Made by a program: the position numbers and the translations under genes. The notes below the pieces were generated by a model, which saw only the letters and a list, made by a program, of their open reading frames with translations, searched no databases and was not told the origin of the DNA. DNA of 64,000 nucleotides, from positions 160,771-224,770 of the forward strand of contig JBJFHG010000054.1 in assembly GCA_051893455.1 (NCBI GenBank). Reading direction: 5' to 3'. Source of the stretch: Bacillus_AD sp051893455 (GTDB taxonomy: Bacteria > Bacillota > Bacilli > Bacillales > DSM-1321). How positions within the stretch are numbered: position 1 is the first letter of the stretch; the number at the start of each line of letters is the position of its first letter. This document shows positions 17,633-26,132 of this stretch, piece after piece.

Positions 17633-19477
17633 TCAGTTCGTTTCTGCGTATTTTTTCTTTTTCGCTACACGCTCACGCTCGCCTTTATCAAGGATTTTCT
17701 TGCGCAGGCGGATGCTCTCAGGCGTTACTTCACAGTACTCATCATCGTTCAAGTACTCCAATGCTTCCTCAAGAGACATAATGCGCGGTTTTTTCATTGT
17801 TGTTGTTTGGTCTTTGTTGGCAGAACGCATGTTGGTCATTTGCTTTGCTTTTACGATATTGACCGTCAAATCGTTTTCACGGTTATGTTCGCCGACAATC
17901 ATTCCTTCGTATACTTCTGTACCAGGCTCCACAAAGATCACACCGCGATCTTCAACACCCATGATGCCGTATTGCGTCGCTTTTCCGTTTTCCATTGATA
18001 CAAGCACACCTTGTCGGCGTCCGCCCACTTGGCCGGTAGCCATCGGCTGATAGCTGTCGAATGTGTGGTTTAGGATACCGAATCCGCGTGTCAATGTTAG
18101 GAACTCAGTGGAGTATCCGATCAAGCCGCGCGCAGGCACATTGAAGACTAGACGAACTTGGCCGTTTCCATTGTTGATCATATCAAGCATTTCACCTTTA
18201 CGGGCGCCAAGCGATTCCATGATAGCGCCTGTGTGCTCTTCCGGAACATCAATTTGAACTCGTTCTACCGGTTCACAGCGCACGCCATCGATTTCACGGA
18301 CAATAACTTCCGGTTTGGATACTTGAAGTTCGAAGCCTTCACGTCTCATGTTCTCTATCAGGATGGACAAGTGAAGCTCCCCGCGTCCAGAGATAATCCA
18401 TTCATCCGGAGAATCCGTCGGGTCAACACGTAAAGAAACGTCTGTTTGCAGCTGCAATTGCAGGCGTTCTTCAATCTTACGTGCCGTAACCCATTTCCCT
18501 TCACGTCCGGCGAATGGGCTGTTGTTGACCAAAAAGGTCATTTGCAACGTAGGCTCATCAATACGAAGGACCGGAAGTGCTTCCTGATGGTCGAACGGAC
18601 AAACAGTTTCCCCTACGTTGATGTCTTCCATACCGGATACGGCCACTAGGTCGCCGGCATATGCTTCATTAATTTCCACGCGGCGAAGGCCGGAGAATCC
18701 GAAGATTTTCGTTACACGGAATTTCTTGACGGAGCCATCCAATTTCATCAAGGCAACCTCTTGGCCCACTTTCATCGTACCGCGGAAGACGCGACCGATA
18801 CCAATACGGCCAACATAGTCGTTGTAGTCAAGCAAAGCCGTCTGGAATTGAAGCGGCTCTTCACGATTATCCTCTGGCGCCGGGATATTGTCTACGATCG
18901 CTTCGAACAAAGCCATCATGTTTTCTTCCTGATCGGCAGGGTCCGGGCTCAAAGAAGCTGTCCCGTTAATGCCTGATGCATAGACGACCGGGAACTCCAA
19001 TTGATCTTCCGTTGCATCCAACTCGATGAACAGGTCGATCACTTCATCGACAACCTCTTCCGGTCTTGCTGCATCACGGTCGATTTTGTTCACAACGACG
19101 ATCGGCGTAATTTTTTGCTCCAGTGCTTTTTTCAGTACGAAGCGTGTTTGCGGCATACATCCTTCATATGCATCGACGACAAGGACCACGCCGTCGACCA
19201 TTTTCATGATCCGTTCTACCTCTCCACCGAAATCAGCGTGTCCTGGAGTATCGAGGATATTGATTTTTGTATCTTTATATTGAACGGCTGTATTTTTCGC
19301 CAGAATCGTGATACCGCGTTCTCTTTCTATATCATTGGAATCCATTGCTCTTTCCGCTACTTGTTCATTTTCCCTGAACGTTCCGGATTGTTTCAGTAAC
19401 TGGTCGACCAAAGTTGTTTTCCCGTGGTCAACGTGTGCTATAATAGCTATATTGCGTATATCTGTACGAAGATTCAA
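17633..19477 (-). CDS. typA: Ribosome-associated GTPase TypA/BipA
   Basis: A 614-residue translational GTPase. G-domain motifs are complete: AHVDHGKTTL, RGITI (switch I), DTPGHADFGGE, and VVNKIDRDAARP. The C-terminal EF-G-like domains III and V and the BipA-specific tail follow (RGLIGYSTEFLTLTRG, EGMIVGEH, KKPRIMSLEEALEYLNDDEYCEVTP). BipA binds the 70S ribosome and aids 50S assembly, particularly in stress and cold. TTG 19477 is the preferred start, with AGGAG 8 bases before. A GTG three codons earlier overlaps that site. It equals ylaG by position. Confidence 0.96.
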   Translation of the reverse strand: MNLRTDIRNIAIIAHVDHGKTTLVDQLLKQSGTFRENEQVAERAMDSNDIERERGITILAKNTAVQYKDTKINILDTPGHADFGGEVERIMKMVDGVVLVVDAYEGCMPQTRFVLKKALEQKITPIVVVNKIDRDAARPEEVVDEVIDLFIELDATEDQLEFPVVYASGINGTASLSPDPADQEENMMALFEAIVDNIPAPEDNREEPLQFQTALLDYNDYVGRIGIGRVFRGTMKVGQEVALMKLDGSVKKFRVTKIFGFSGLRRVEINEAYAGDLVAVSGMEDINVGETVCPFDHQEALPVLRIDEPTLQMTFLVNNSPFAGREGKWVTARKIEERLQLQLQTDVSLRVDPTDSPDEWIISGRGELHLSILIENMRREGFELQVSKPEVIVREIDGVRCEPVERVQIDVPEEHTGAIMESLGARKGEMLDMINNGNGQVRLVFNVPARGLIGYSTEFLTLTRGFGILNHTFDSYQPMATGQVGGRRQGVLVSMENGKATQYGIMGVEDRGVIFVEPGTEVYEGMIVGEHNRENDLTVNIVKAKQMTNMRSANKDQTTTMKKPRIMSLEEALEYLNDDEYCEVTPESIRLRKKILDKGERERVAKKKKYAETN

Positions 19478-19574
19478 GCGTTCCACTCCTATAATTTCAA
19501 GATTAACCTATATACTATACCATACAAGTTCAAAGAATTCTACTTGTAGGTAATTTTTAGGGAGGGTGAGTTAT

Positions 19575-19757
19575 TTGAAAAATAAGATGATTTTCTTATT
19601 ACTGGCGGTCTTGGCGGCTGCAGCCATGTCCTTGATCGGTCTGGCAGTTGCCCTTCGCAGCATCATCGGTGTCCTGCTCGCAATTGTCCTATTATGCGGC
19701 ATCATGGGATATGGTTTCGCCACAAAAAAAAGATTCCGCGAAGCAGGCAGACTCTAG
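19575..19757 (+). CDS. ylaF: YlaF-like small membrane protein (DUF5325)
   Basis: A 60-residue protein made of two hydrophobic helices (roughly residues 6-26 and 29-48) and a basic C-terminus. Its place beside typA and shape match YlaF/DUF5325. I set the start at TTG 19575, 9 bases after GGAGG. A GTG at 19566 touches the ribosome site and is unlikely. Function unknown. Confidence 0.75.
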   Translation: MKNKMIFLLLAVLAAAAMSLIGLAVALRSIIGVLLAIVLLCGIMGYGFATKKRFREAGRL

Positions 19758-19807
19758 CGCTAATCTTTCAGGAAAGCCGTTGAGGACAACCATATGATCC
19801 AAATGCA

Positions 19808-19835
19808 AAACGCAGCCGACCGGGGCTGCGTTTTT
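19808..19835. terminator. Bidirectional terminator between ylaF and yktC
   Basis: AAACGCAGCC pairs with GGCTGCGTTT across a 6-base loop and is followed by TTTTTT on the plus strand and T-rich sequence on minus. Confidence 0.85.
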
Positions 19836-20630
19836 TCATTGATGTAAAACACTCATCAATTCGTCGTATAGACCAGGCTTTGCTGTTACAAAGGTCGTTT
19901 TTCCATTCAGATCGATGGCTTTACCTCCCCCATCGGAGAAAATGGCGCCGACTTCATTCAAAAGCACCATCCCTCCGGCTATATCCCAAGACGCCAGATT
20001 GAGGGATATATATCCGTCGATTCTTCCGGAGACGACGCTTGTGATTTCAAGAGCCGCCGATCCATACGAACGGATTCCCCTTGATTGTTGGACGATCCTC
20101 TTTAGCCCCGAAGAAGGAATGCTTTTGCTGTTCAGCAACCAGAAAGCATTCAGGCCAATCAAGCTCTCACTGAGTTGTCCCTCCTCCAACCGATGGAGGC
20201 GCTCGCCATTCAAATACGCCCCTTGTCCGGTTATCGCCACATACATCTCATCCCTCATGACATCATAGATTAGTCCGACCTTGCCGACTCCGTTCTCATA
20301 AACCCCGATTGATACCGCAAACTCCCTTTGCTGATGGATGAAGTTGAGGGTTCCGTCAATCGGATCAATAATCCACACGGTGCCGTTCGTCAAATCGATT
20401 TTTTCTTTGTGTGCACTTTCTTCTCCAAGGATCACGTGCCCCGGATAGGAATCGGTTATTTTTTCGTAAAAGAATGCCTCTACCTCCTTGTCAATATTGG
20501 TGACCAAATCGTTTTTATGTGATTTCGAAGTGATCTCCAGCACTTCCTGAAAGGAATGCTTAATGTTTTCCGTTGCTTCCTTCATCCATTTCTCAGCGTC
20601 ACCGGCTATTTGTTCCCATTTTGTATTCAT
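19836..20630 (-). CDS. yktC: Inositol monophosphatase family protein (YktC)
   Basis: A 264-residue Mg2+-dependent phosphatase of the IMPase/SuhB family. Metal-binding motifs are intact: GEES near residue 69, the IIDPIDGTLNFIH motif (~87-99) and SWDIAGGMVLLNE (~209-221). Substrate could be inositol phosphate, NADP or related sugar phosphates; the sequence does not decide. ATG 20630 has GGGGG 7 bases upstream. Gene order yktA-yktB-ykzI-yktC matches B. subtilis. Confidence 0.92.
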   Translation of the reverse strand: MNTKWEQIAGDAEKWMKEATENIKHSFQEVLEITSKSHKNDLVTNIDKEVEAFFYEKITDSYPGHVILGEESAHKEKIDLTNGTVWIIDPIDGTLNFIHQQREFAVSIGVYENGVGKVGLIYDVMRDEMYVAITGQGAYLNGERLHRLEEGQLSESLIGLNAFWLLNSKSIPSSGLKRIVQQSRGIRSYGSAALEITSVVSGRIDGYISLNLASWDIAGGMVLLNEVGAIFSDGGGKAIDLNGKTTFVTAKPGLYDELMSVLHQ

Positions 20631-20833
20631 TCCATATCCCCCTGTTCCTTTGTACTTTCAACTGGCTGCTGTTTTTTTATCATGCGGAAAAAATGAGCAT
20701 GTTGAAGCTGATTTCTATGCTGACAAGCAACCGATTATTTAAAATTCCGCTAATGCGAAAACGGACCCTATATTCTATTATATTGAGCCCGCTTCACTGT
20801 CCTTTATTCAGTATTTTCTGGATTGATTTGGTA

Positions 20834-21031
20834 TTATAATACATCTAATTTCATTAATTCTCTACGGATTCGCTCGAGCTTTTGTTTACTTTTTTTCTTT
20901 TGCTGGAAATCATTATCCTTCATTGCATCATATAAGGTCGCAAGTTCATAATCCATCTCCAACCTTAGGACAGCTGTCCTCTTTTTCTCATATTGCCTTG
21001 TTTTCATGGCCGAATTGATCACTTGTTTCAC
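20834..21031 (-). CDS. ykzI: YkzI-like small charged protein
   Basis: A 65-residue highly charged protein, rich in Lys, Arg and Glu and probably alpha-helical or coiled coil. The GTG at 21031 has AGAGGGGG 7 bases upstream. The seven-codon-longer ATG frame encodes that ribosome site and is rejected. Location between yktB and yktC fits ykzI. No function is known. Confidence 0.75.
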   Translation of the reverse strand: MKQVINSAMKTRQYEKKRTAVLRLEMDYELATLYDAMKDNDFQQKKKSKQKLERIRRELMKLDVL

Positions 21032-21177
21032 TTTTAATCCCCCTCTGCACATTTACGAAATTTTCAAATAATTACAACTCCAGTGTTCAATCAAGCGAGT
21101 CACAGCACTTCGTTAGCCGTCAAAAAGCCGAATATGGTAAGATGAAACCATCATCAACTATGCAGGAGGCTGACTTA

Positions 21178-21798
21178 ATGAACTTTACAGGATTTTCCGC
21201 CGAGGATTTCAATGTGTTCACAATCGATGGATTGGAACCGCGCATGGAAGCCCTCACAACACGCATTCGCCCAAAGCTAGAAACAATCGGACAACAATTG
21301 GCACAGGATCTGTCAGCATTAACAGGTGAGGTAATGTTTCCTCATGTGGCTAAGCATGCCAGACGGACAATTAACCCGCCTAACGATACTTGGGTTGCTT
21401 TCGCCGCCAACAAAAGGGGCTATAAAATGCTTCCCCATTTCCAGGTCGGACTATGGGAGACGCATGTTTTCATCTGGTTTGCTGTCATTTATGAAGCTCC
21501 CGATAAAGCAAAAATCGGAAAAAACCTTGAAGAAAATCTTTCTGCCATCAGAAAGCAGATCCCTGAAGATTATGTGTGGTCAGTTGATCATATGAAACCG
21601 GAAGTGTTACCTCACAGCAACCTGTCCGAAGATGATCTTCTCAAGATGACGGATCGGCTCCAAAATGTGAAAAAGGCTGAGTTGCTGTGCGGATATCAAA
21701 TTCCCCGCGAAAAAGCGGTGAAGATGTCCGGCAAAGAACTGTACCGAACATTTCATGATGTATTTGTAACATTATTACCCCTTTACAAGCTTACGTAA
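21178..21798 (+). CDS. yktB: YktB family protein (DUF1054)
   Basis: A 206-residue cytoplasmic protein with the DUF1054 opening FTGFSAEDFNVFTIDGLEPR. ATG 21178 follows GGAGG by 8 bases; the upstream in-frame ATG at 21142 has none. Structures of the family show a compact alpha/beta fold without assigned enzymatic activity. It is divergent from ykzI and ends at a strong bidirectional terminator. Confidence 0.9.
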   Translation: MNFTGFSAEDFNVFTIDGLEPRMEALTTRIRPKLETIGQQLAQDLSALTGEVMFPHVAKHARRTINPPNDTWVAFAANKRGYKMLPHFQVGLWETHVFIWFAVIYEAPDKAKIGKNLEENLSAIRKQIPEDYVWSVDHMKPEVLPHSNLSEDDLLKMTDRLQNVKKAELLCGYQIPREKAVKMSGKELYRTFHDVFVTLLPLYKLT

Positions 21799-21873
21799 AC
21801 ATAGAACGGCTCCAGCCGTTTGATATGAATCCATAATTGTCAAGGGTATTTAGACCTTAAAATACATTTTAAA

Positions 21874-21916
21874 AAAAGGAAGATCAGCTCCTTTATGGCT
21901 GATCTTCCTTTTTAGG
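21874..21916. terminator. Bidirectional terminator between yktB and yktA
   Basis: A 15-bp stem (AAAAGGAAGATCAGC and complement) flanked by A-run and T-run separates the convergent yktB and yktA. Confidence 0.88.
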
Positions 21917-21965
21917 CCGTCTATTGATCTGCTATCTCATTTTTCTAGCAAGACAAGTTTTCTTC

Positions 21966-22232
21966 TTATAGCTTTACCCGATCTTCCGCTGCTTTCTTGG
22001 CGGCCTGTACGGCTCGGTAAATCGAATAGCCGCTTACATCCTCAAAATTTTTGCCGATTCTTTTTTCTTCAGCTATGCTCGGGACAATCTGTTTGAACCG
22101 GCGATATTTGTCCATGAAATCAGTACGTGCTATTCCCTTTTCATACACCTTTTCCACCGCTTCGTAAAAAGCAATGACGTGTACGATATCTTCTGTGCTC
22201 CAATCCATATCCAACGGGTATTGATATTCCAT
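21966..22232 (-). CDS. yktA: UPF0223 family protein YktA
   Basis: An 88-residue all-helical protein with YPLDMDWSTEDIVHVIAFYEAVE at the start and FEDVSGYSIYRAVQAAKK near the end, both characteristic of UPF0223. The ATG is preceded by GAGTGAGG. It may be co-transcribed with the nitronate monooxygenase-like gene 31 bp upstream on the same strand. Function unknown. Confidence 0.92.
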   Translation of the reverse strand: MEYQYPLDMDWSTEDIVHVIAFYEAVEKVYEKGIARTDFMDKYRRFKQIVPSIAEEKRIGKNFEDVSGYSIYRAVQAAKKAAEDRVKL

Positions 22233-22262
22233 TTATGCCTCACTCTTTCTTTGCTGTTCATT

Positions 22263-23216
22263 TTACCACTTCGTCCGGATCCCTTCGGCTGTTGTGATCA
22301 TCGACTGGATCAGTTCCTCGACTGCAGGTATGTCATGGATCATCCCCAATACTTGGCCTGCCCAGGCATACCCTTCATCGATTTTCCCTTCGTGGATAAA
22401 TTTCTTGTTAGTCTGTCCGCTAATATATTCTTTTAATCCATCATATCCCACTTGCTTGTCCTCGAGCTCAAGGATCCTCTCAGTGAACGAGTTGGAGATG
22501 GCCCTGGCCGGCGCGCCGATCGAGCGCTTAATGACTACAGTGTCCAGCTCTGTTCCTCTCCGCAGCGCTTGCTTATAGGCATCGCTCGCATGGACGCATT
22601 CTTTCGTGGCGATGAAGCGAGTCCCCATTTCAACGCCTTCTGCGCCCAGGCTCAATGCCGCCATCAACCCACGTCCGTCCCCTATGCCGCCGGAGGCGAT
22701 GACCGGAATGGATACGGCATCCACCACTTGCGGTACCAGGACCATCGTACCGACATCATGCCTGCCTAGATGGCCACCGCCTTCCTGGCCAACGACCATT
22801 ACTGCATCGGCCCCCAGTTCCTCCGCCTTCACAGCCTGGCGTTTTGCAGCCACCAACACTAGTTTTTTCACATTTGTCCCTTTCAGGGCATCAAAGACCG
22901 GTTTGGGATTTCCGCCCGTGATGGTCGCAATCTGCATGCCTTCTCCCAAAGCAGCATCGACGTAATGCTCGAACGGCCGCCCATGATCCCCTATGGCAAA
23001 ATTGACGCCGAACGGCTTAGCAGTGGCTGCTTTTACCTTGCATATCTCTTGCTTCAGCATCTCCGGCGTATCCAGGCTCAGCGCTGTCACTTGGCCTAAT
23101 CCCCCGGCTTCAGAAACAGCCGCCGCCAGCTCAGAATACGCGAGATGAGCCAGTCCTCCTTGAATGATCGGATATTTGATACCGAGCAATTCTGTCACCC
23201 TTGTATTCCAATTCAT
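22263..23216 (-). CDS. Nitronate monooxygenase / FabK-like flavoprotein
   Basis: A 317-residue FMN-dependent TIM-barrel protein of the NMO/2-nitropropane dioxygenase family. Visible landmarks are YPIIQGGLAHLA (FMN binding, ~15-25), EGGGHLGRHDVG (~145-156, catalytic region), IASGGIGDGRGLMAALSLGAEGVEMGTRF (phosphate-binding loop, ~172-200). Members oxidise alkyl nitronates or, as FabK, reduce enoyl-ACP. FabK usually sits in a fab cluster, which is not the case here, so a nitronate monooxygenase-type role is preferred but unproven. ATG 23216 follows GGGGGAA. It is not part of the B. subtilis order and so is an insertion in the locus. Confidence 0.82.
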   Translation of the reverse strand: MNWNTRVTELLGIKYPIIQGGLAHLAYSELAAAVSEAGGLGQVTALSLDTPEMLKQEICKVKAATAKPFGVNFAIGDHGRPFEHYVDAALGEGMQIATITGGNPKPVFDALKGTNVKKLVLVAAKRQAVKAEELGADAVMVVGQEGGGHLGRHDVGTMVLVPQVVDAVSIPVIASGGIGDGRGLMAALSLGAEGVEMGTRFIATKECVHASDAYKQALRRGTELDTVVIKRSIGAPARAISNSFTERILELEDKQVGYDGLKEYISGQTNKKFIHEGKIDEGYAWAGQVLGMIHDIPAVEELIQSMITTAEGIRTKW

Positions 23217-23378
23217 TCTCTTCCCCCCTGCTTTTTATCCTGACCAGAAGATTATGTACGGTTATGGTATGCATGTCCATCATATGTTACAGCCTTCGGC
23301 AATGCAAGCATCCTCTGCCACTAAAAGGACCGTCCCCCGTTCCCCGGATTAGCAACAAATTATTTGACCGCTGTCTGC

Positions 23379-23403
23379 GAAGGCGCCCTGGCAGAGCGCC
23401 TTC
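23379..23403 (-). terminator. Hairpin downstream of spo0M
   Basis: GAAGGCGC pairs with GCGCCTTC over a 9-base loop, 27 bp after the spo0M stop. It lacks a U-run on the minus strand, so termination is uncertain. Confidence 0.45.
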
Positions 23404-23429
23404 CTTCATTCATTTCTATTTTAATTGCC

Positions 23430-24185
23430 TCAACAATACTTCCGTATAATGGCAGCAAGCTTACTGCTAAGAGTCGGTGTATCCTGTACGGTATATGAGA
23501 ACTTAACGAACGTTTCATCAAGTCCCAACGCTTCCATAATACCCAGCCCACGAGCCCTCCGATCGATCTGCAACAGAACCTCGACCCTGTCTTTCTCAGC
23601 ATAAAAGATGGCTTCCAGCTCATCCAACTTGGAACGGAATTCCCCGCTTACCGGTTTGAATTCGAATTCCTGTGCAAACGGAAATCTCCTGCTGACTGAT
23701 GAAGAAGCTTTCTTGCATTCTACTTCTCGCAAGCGGAAACCGAGTTCTCTTGCAGCCTTCAAAAACTGAAGGACTAGCGGATGAGGTTGGATTTCAATGA
23801 AATCCTGATCTTGCGGATCCACAGCGTTTTTGATATCTAGTCCGGTCTGTAACCACACCTTCGTACGTCCTCTTGTTATCGGAACATCGTACGGAAGCTG
23901 GAAAGAGAAGGGTAATTCCTTCACTTCATCCGGTCCGATCATGAATGCTTCAGTCAGTTGATACTTCTCCACCTCTGCAGTCCTGGTGTATTTACGGTTG
24001 TCGCTTTCTACTTCATAAGTTGTCATTAACGCGAGATAAAGTCGATCGATTTGTTGTTCCACTTTTCCCCCTCGGATGATGATTGTGCCAGATAAATCCT
24101 CACCGACCGTATAACTTGCTTTATTCAATCTCGTGTCAACCTTCGTTGCACCAATCCCGATTGAACTTAACATTCTGTTCAGCAT
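23430..24185 (-). CDS. spo0M: Sporulation-control protein Spo0M
   Basis: A 251-residue arrestin-like protein. The opening MLNRMLSSIGIGATKVDTRL and the beta-sandwich segment with LPFSFQLPYDVPITRGRTKVWLQT are typical of Spo0M. The protein is cytoplasmic, linked to sporulation control and cell-shape or division phenotypes in B. subtilis. Start is ATG 24185, 8 bases after AAGGGGG; the ATG two codons earlier is too close. Spo0M also occurs outside spore formers, so its presence is only weak evidence that this organism sporulates. Confidence 0.92.
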   Translation of the reverse strand: MLNRMLSSIGIGATKVDTRLNKASYTVGEDLSGTIIIRGGKVEQQIDRLYLALMTTYEVESDNRKYTRTAEVEKYQLTEAFMIGPDEVKELPFSFQLPYDVPITRGRTKVWLQTGLDIKNAVDPQDQDFIEIQPHPLVLQFLKAARELGFRLREVECKKASSSVSRRFPFAQEFEFKPVSGEFRSKLDELEAIFYAEKDRVEVLLQIDRRARGLGIMEALGLDETFVKFSYTVQDTPTLSSKLAAIIRKYC

Positions 24186-24289
24186 GTTCATTTCCCCCTT
24201 GTCGCCAATTTTCTATATTTCGAATTCATTATATTTGCTTCTTCTCTTTATTTCTACTTTTCTATTCTATGTTTGATGGTCCGGAAAAT

Positions 24290-24323
24290 ACAAAAGACTG
24301 CAACCATGGCTGCAGTCTTTTGT
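24290..24323 (-). terminator. Terminator of the SR1-like RNA
   Basis: ACAAAAGACTGCA pairs perfectly with TGCAGTCTTTTGT across an 8-base loop, 14 bp after the SR1P stop. Confidence 0.85.
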
Positions 24324-24336
24324 ACTATATAATCAA

Positions 24337-24456
24337 TTATTTATTTTCATCTTGGCATGGGTGACAACTATCACACTTAGAGTACAGCACACTGACTTTT
24401 TCATCTTCAAAAGACTCAATTGTTCCCTTGCATGTCTGACAAATAATCGTTCCCAT
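24337..24456 (-). CDS. sr1P: GapA-binding peptide SR1P
   Basis: The 39-residue peptide starts MGTIICQTCKGTIESF and continues with EDEKVSVLY and a CxxC near the end. This is the SR1P pattern: MGTI-C-x2-C, then FEDEKV, then a cysteine-rich tail. Four cysteines in two CxxC-like pairs could bind a metal. SR1P binds glyceraldehyde-3-phosphate dehydrogenase GapA and promotes its interaction with RNase J1 in B. subtilis. RNase J1 is encoded in this window at 37479. ATG 24456 has AAGGGG 8 bases upstream. The longer open frame to 24591 runs through the promoter and is not real. Confidence 0.88.
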   Translation of the reverse strand: MGTIICQTCKGTIESFEDEKVSVLYSKCDSCHPCQDENK

Positions 24457-24502
24457 TATCCAAACCCCTTTATGTTTTGTAACCGTTTTCCGGCTTACAT
24501 CT

Positions 24503-24550
24503 AATATAATATAACACATTTGAAAAATCAAGCCTGAATTGTATGTAACA
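24503..24550 (-). promoter_or_regulatory. SR1 promoter with two CcpN-like sites
   Basis: TTGATT-N17-TATATT is a good sigma-A promoter. TGTGTTATATT (minus strand, 24508-24518) overlaps the -10 and fits every position of the CcpN consensus TRTGHYATAYW as I remember it. TGTTACATACA (24540-24550) lies upstream of the -35 and differs at one position. Two CcpN sites, one on the -10 and one upstream, repress sr1 under glycolytic conditions in B. subtilis. Confidence 0.6.
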
Positions 24551-24645
24551 TTTAAATAATAGTCAGCCTTATAATAAGCATTTTTCAACAATAGAGTTAC
24601 CCCATACTAAAAATGCCACAATGGCTGTGGCATACGTATTGGACA

Positions 24646-24945
24646 TCATTCATATTCTAAGTGGAACGGCACTGCCGGGAACTCCGCATCAAAAAAGTCG
24701 GCAAAAGCCTGTGCTTCCTCCCGTTTTTTAATTTTGAAAATCGATTGCAGGTGATCGAGGTCCTTTAGGTCATCTTGGTCCAAAAGGGCTGAGCGTCCTG
24801 TCTGCATGCAAATTACCAACAATTTCCCAAAGAACATATCCGTGAACACGATCCCGAAATCACACCTTGTTTCTTCCGTCATGAATCCCACGAATCGGAC
24901 TCTCGCGTTTTCGTATTCGTCGTACAATTTTCCGAACCTTTCCAT
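24646..24945 (-). CDS. DUF3055 family protein
   Basis: A 99-residue cytoplasmic protein. The pattern of an aromatic tail (RFVGFM) followed by a FGIVFTDMFFGKLLVICMQTGRSALL core matches DUF3055 (SAV0927 family). No catalytic residues are known. The ATG follows GGGGAGG by 7 bases. It stands alone on the minus strand upstream of SR1. Family assignment is from memory of the pattern. Confidence 0.68.
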   Translation of the reverse strand: MERFGKLYDEYENARVRFVGFMTEETRCDFGIVFTDMFFGKLLVICMQTGRSALLDQDDLKDLDHLQSIFKIKKREEAQAFADFFDAEFPAVPFHLEYE

Positions 24946-25075
24946 CTGCAGGCCTCCCCTTGCTTTTTCATTGCCCTATTATATGGAAGATAGCGAAAAA
25001 ACGTCCATGATTTTTCCATTTTTCTAAGTGAGATATGATAAAATATGGATATTCAATAAAAGGAGCTGTTCTGTC

Positions 25076-25504
25076 ATGACTGTATCCGAAAGCGCTTTTA
25101 TTAAACTCGTTCCTCAATCAGCCATACAAACGATCACTATTGAAGAACTGAAGGATTTATTCCGCTATTACCGGAATATAACCACAAAGACCGGCGTGCA
25201 GCTAGATTGGGATTACAGTGGCCATGCTTTCCCCTATGAAATCAAGGAGACTTCCGATTCCGCCGGGAAATGGTTCTACCTCTCATCCGCGGAAGACCGC
25301 TATCACCTGATTGCACTCGCTATCGATCAGGAAACAACCCGGGATGGACACATACAGACATACATACAGGTTTCGCTGGCCGGTACATCGACGTACGGAG
25401 ACAAATCAAAAGCCAATGAGTTCTGCAGGTTCCTTGCGAAAAAAGTGCAAGGTGAACTCCATCTGTTTAATAAACGAATCATGTATTTCTATCCGCGCAA
25501 ATGA
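25076..25504 (+). CDS. DUF1885 family protein
   Basis: A 142-residue soluble protein with AFIKLVPQSAIQTITIEELKDLF at the start and GDKSKANEFCRFLAKKVQGELHLFN near the end, which I recognise as DUF1885. The start is ATG 25076, 9 bases after AAGGAG; the track to 25028 is not needed. Its TGA stop lies at the border of a decayed group II intron, but the C-terminus looks complete. Function unknown. Confidence 0.72.
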   Translation: MTVSESAFIKLVPQSAIQTITIEELKDLFRYYRNITTKTGVQLDWDYSGHAFPYEIKETSDSAGKWFYLSSAEDRYHLIALAIDQETTRDGHIQTYIQVSLAGTSTYGDKSKANEFCRFLAKKVQGELHLFNKRIMYFYPRK

Positions 25505-26132
25505 TCGAGTAGGAATGGGTGACTAACCCCCGACCTCTCACACCACCGTACATACGGTTCCGTATACGGCGGTTCAATCAAGATAAGTGACGCAAGGTTT
25601 TATAGCGAATTTGTAGACTTTTGAGCCCTTGGAAATGCCTATTGGCATTTCCAAGGGCTTTGCTTAGGATAGGGCTATTGAAGATGCGCCAACACCCTTT
25701 TCGACTGTCTCCCCATTCATAGGCCTTCCCTTTCGGGACGCCGAGCTGGGTAAGGCTCCTCACCCTGGTTCTTGGATTCTTCCAATTCTTCCACAAGCAC
25801 ATCCGGAGTCTTCTACGGATCCATTTATCCAATGATTCGGAAAATGGTTTTCGTATCCGACAGCGCAAAGCATCCACACCCCCCGTTAGATACTGGTTCA
25901 GTTTTTCAATTCGGTATTCCGTTGGGTAGTGCATCTTCCTGGAAGTGATTTCCCGTACTTTCTTCTTCATTCACTGGATGCTTGCTTTAGCAATGCGAAT
26001 CTTTGGCTCTTTCGTCAACGTGAAACGGAACCCCAGAGACTACAGTCTTTGGCTGACCCCTACTATTGCCTTCGAGGCTCGGGACTTTCACCCAAAAGCT
26101 TATACCCATGCCAGGCGCGCGCAAAGGGCGGC
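25505..26132 (-). mobile_element. Decayed, internally deleted group II intron (class C type)
   Basis: Reading on the minus strand, 26132-25975 looks like the 5' end of a group II intron, with GGGTGAAAGTCCCGAGCC and CGAAGGCAATAGTAGGGGTC near the start. It is joined straight to the C-terminal end of an intron maturase (25578-25970). A domain V/VI-like 3' end follows (CCGTATACGG, CCGTATGTACGG, then GAGAGGTCGGGGG) and finishes at about 25505. Full class C introns run to roughly 1.8-2 kb, so the middle has been lost. The element begins right after the terminator hairpin of the EF-G-like gene, the usual class C target. The maturase part is frameshifted, so the copy cannot move by itself. Confidence 0.8.
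25578..25970 (-). pseudogene. Group II intron reverse transcriptase/maturase remnant
   Basis: About 130 codons match the maturase (domain X) end of group II intron proteins: YRIEKLNQYLTG, LDKWIRRRLRMCLWKNWK, GVPKGKAYEWGDSRKG and the LSKAL...GLKSLQIRY tail. The catalytic RT domains with YADD are missing. Between residues ~32 and 47 the frame reads poorly, while another frame there gives FALSDTKTIF, the normal family sequence. Two compensating frameshifts have therefore hit it. It is a dead fragment. Confidence 0.85.

Larger units (their letters stand above)
24288..24496 (-). ncRNA. sr1: SR1-like dual-function small RNA encoding SR1P
   Basis: A promoter (TTGATT 24526-24531, 17-bp spacer, TATATT 24503-24508) and a 13-bp terminator stem (24290-24323) define a transcript of about 205-210 nt. 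That is the size of B. subtilis SR1. It carries the SR1P reading frame with its own ribosome site. In B. subtilis, SR1 lies downstream of pdhD near speA, base-pairs with ahrC mRNA, and encodes SR1P, which binds GapA. Here it lies between pdhD and yktA, consistent with that order. Boundaries are read from signals and not measured. Confidence 0.78.

Noticed and set aside
24457..24591. In-frame N-terminal extension of SR1P to 24591
   Set aside because: Covers the promoter and candidate operators. SR1P starts at MGTI with its own ribosome site.
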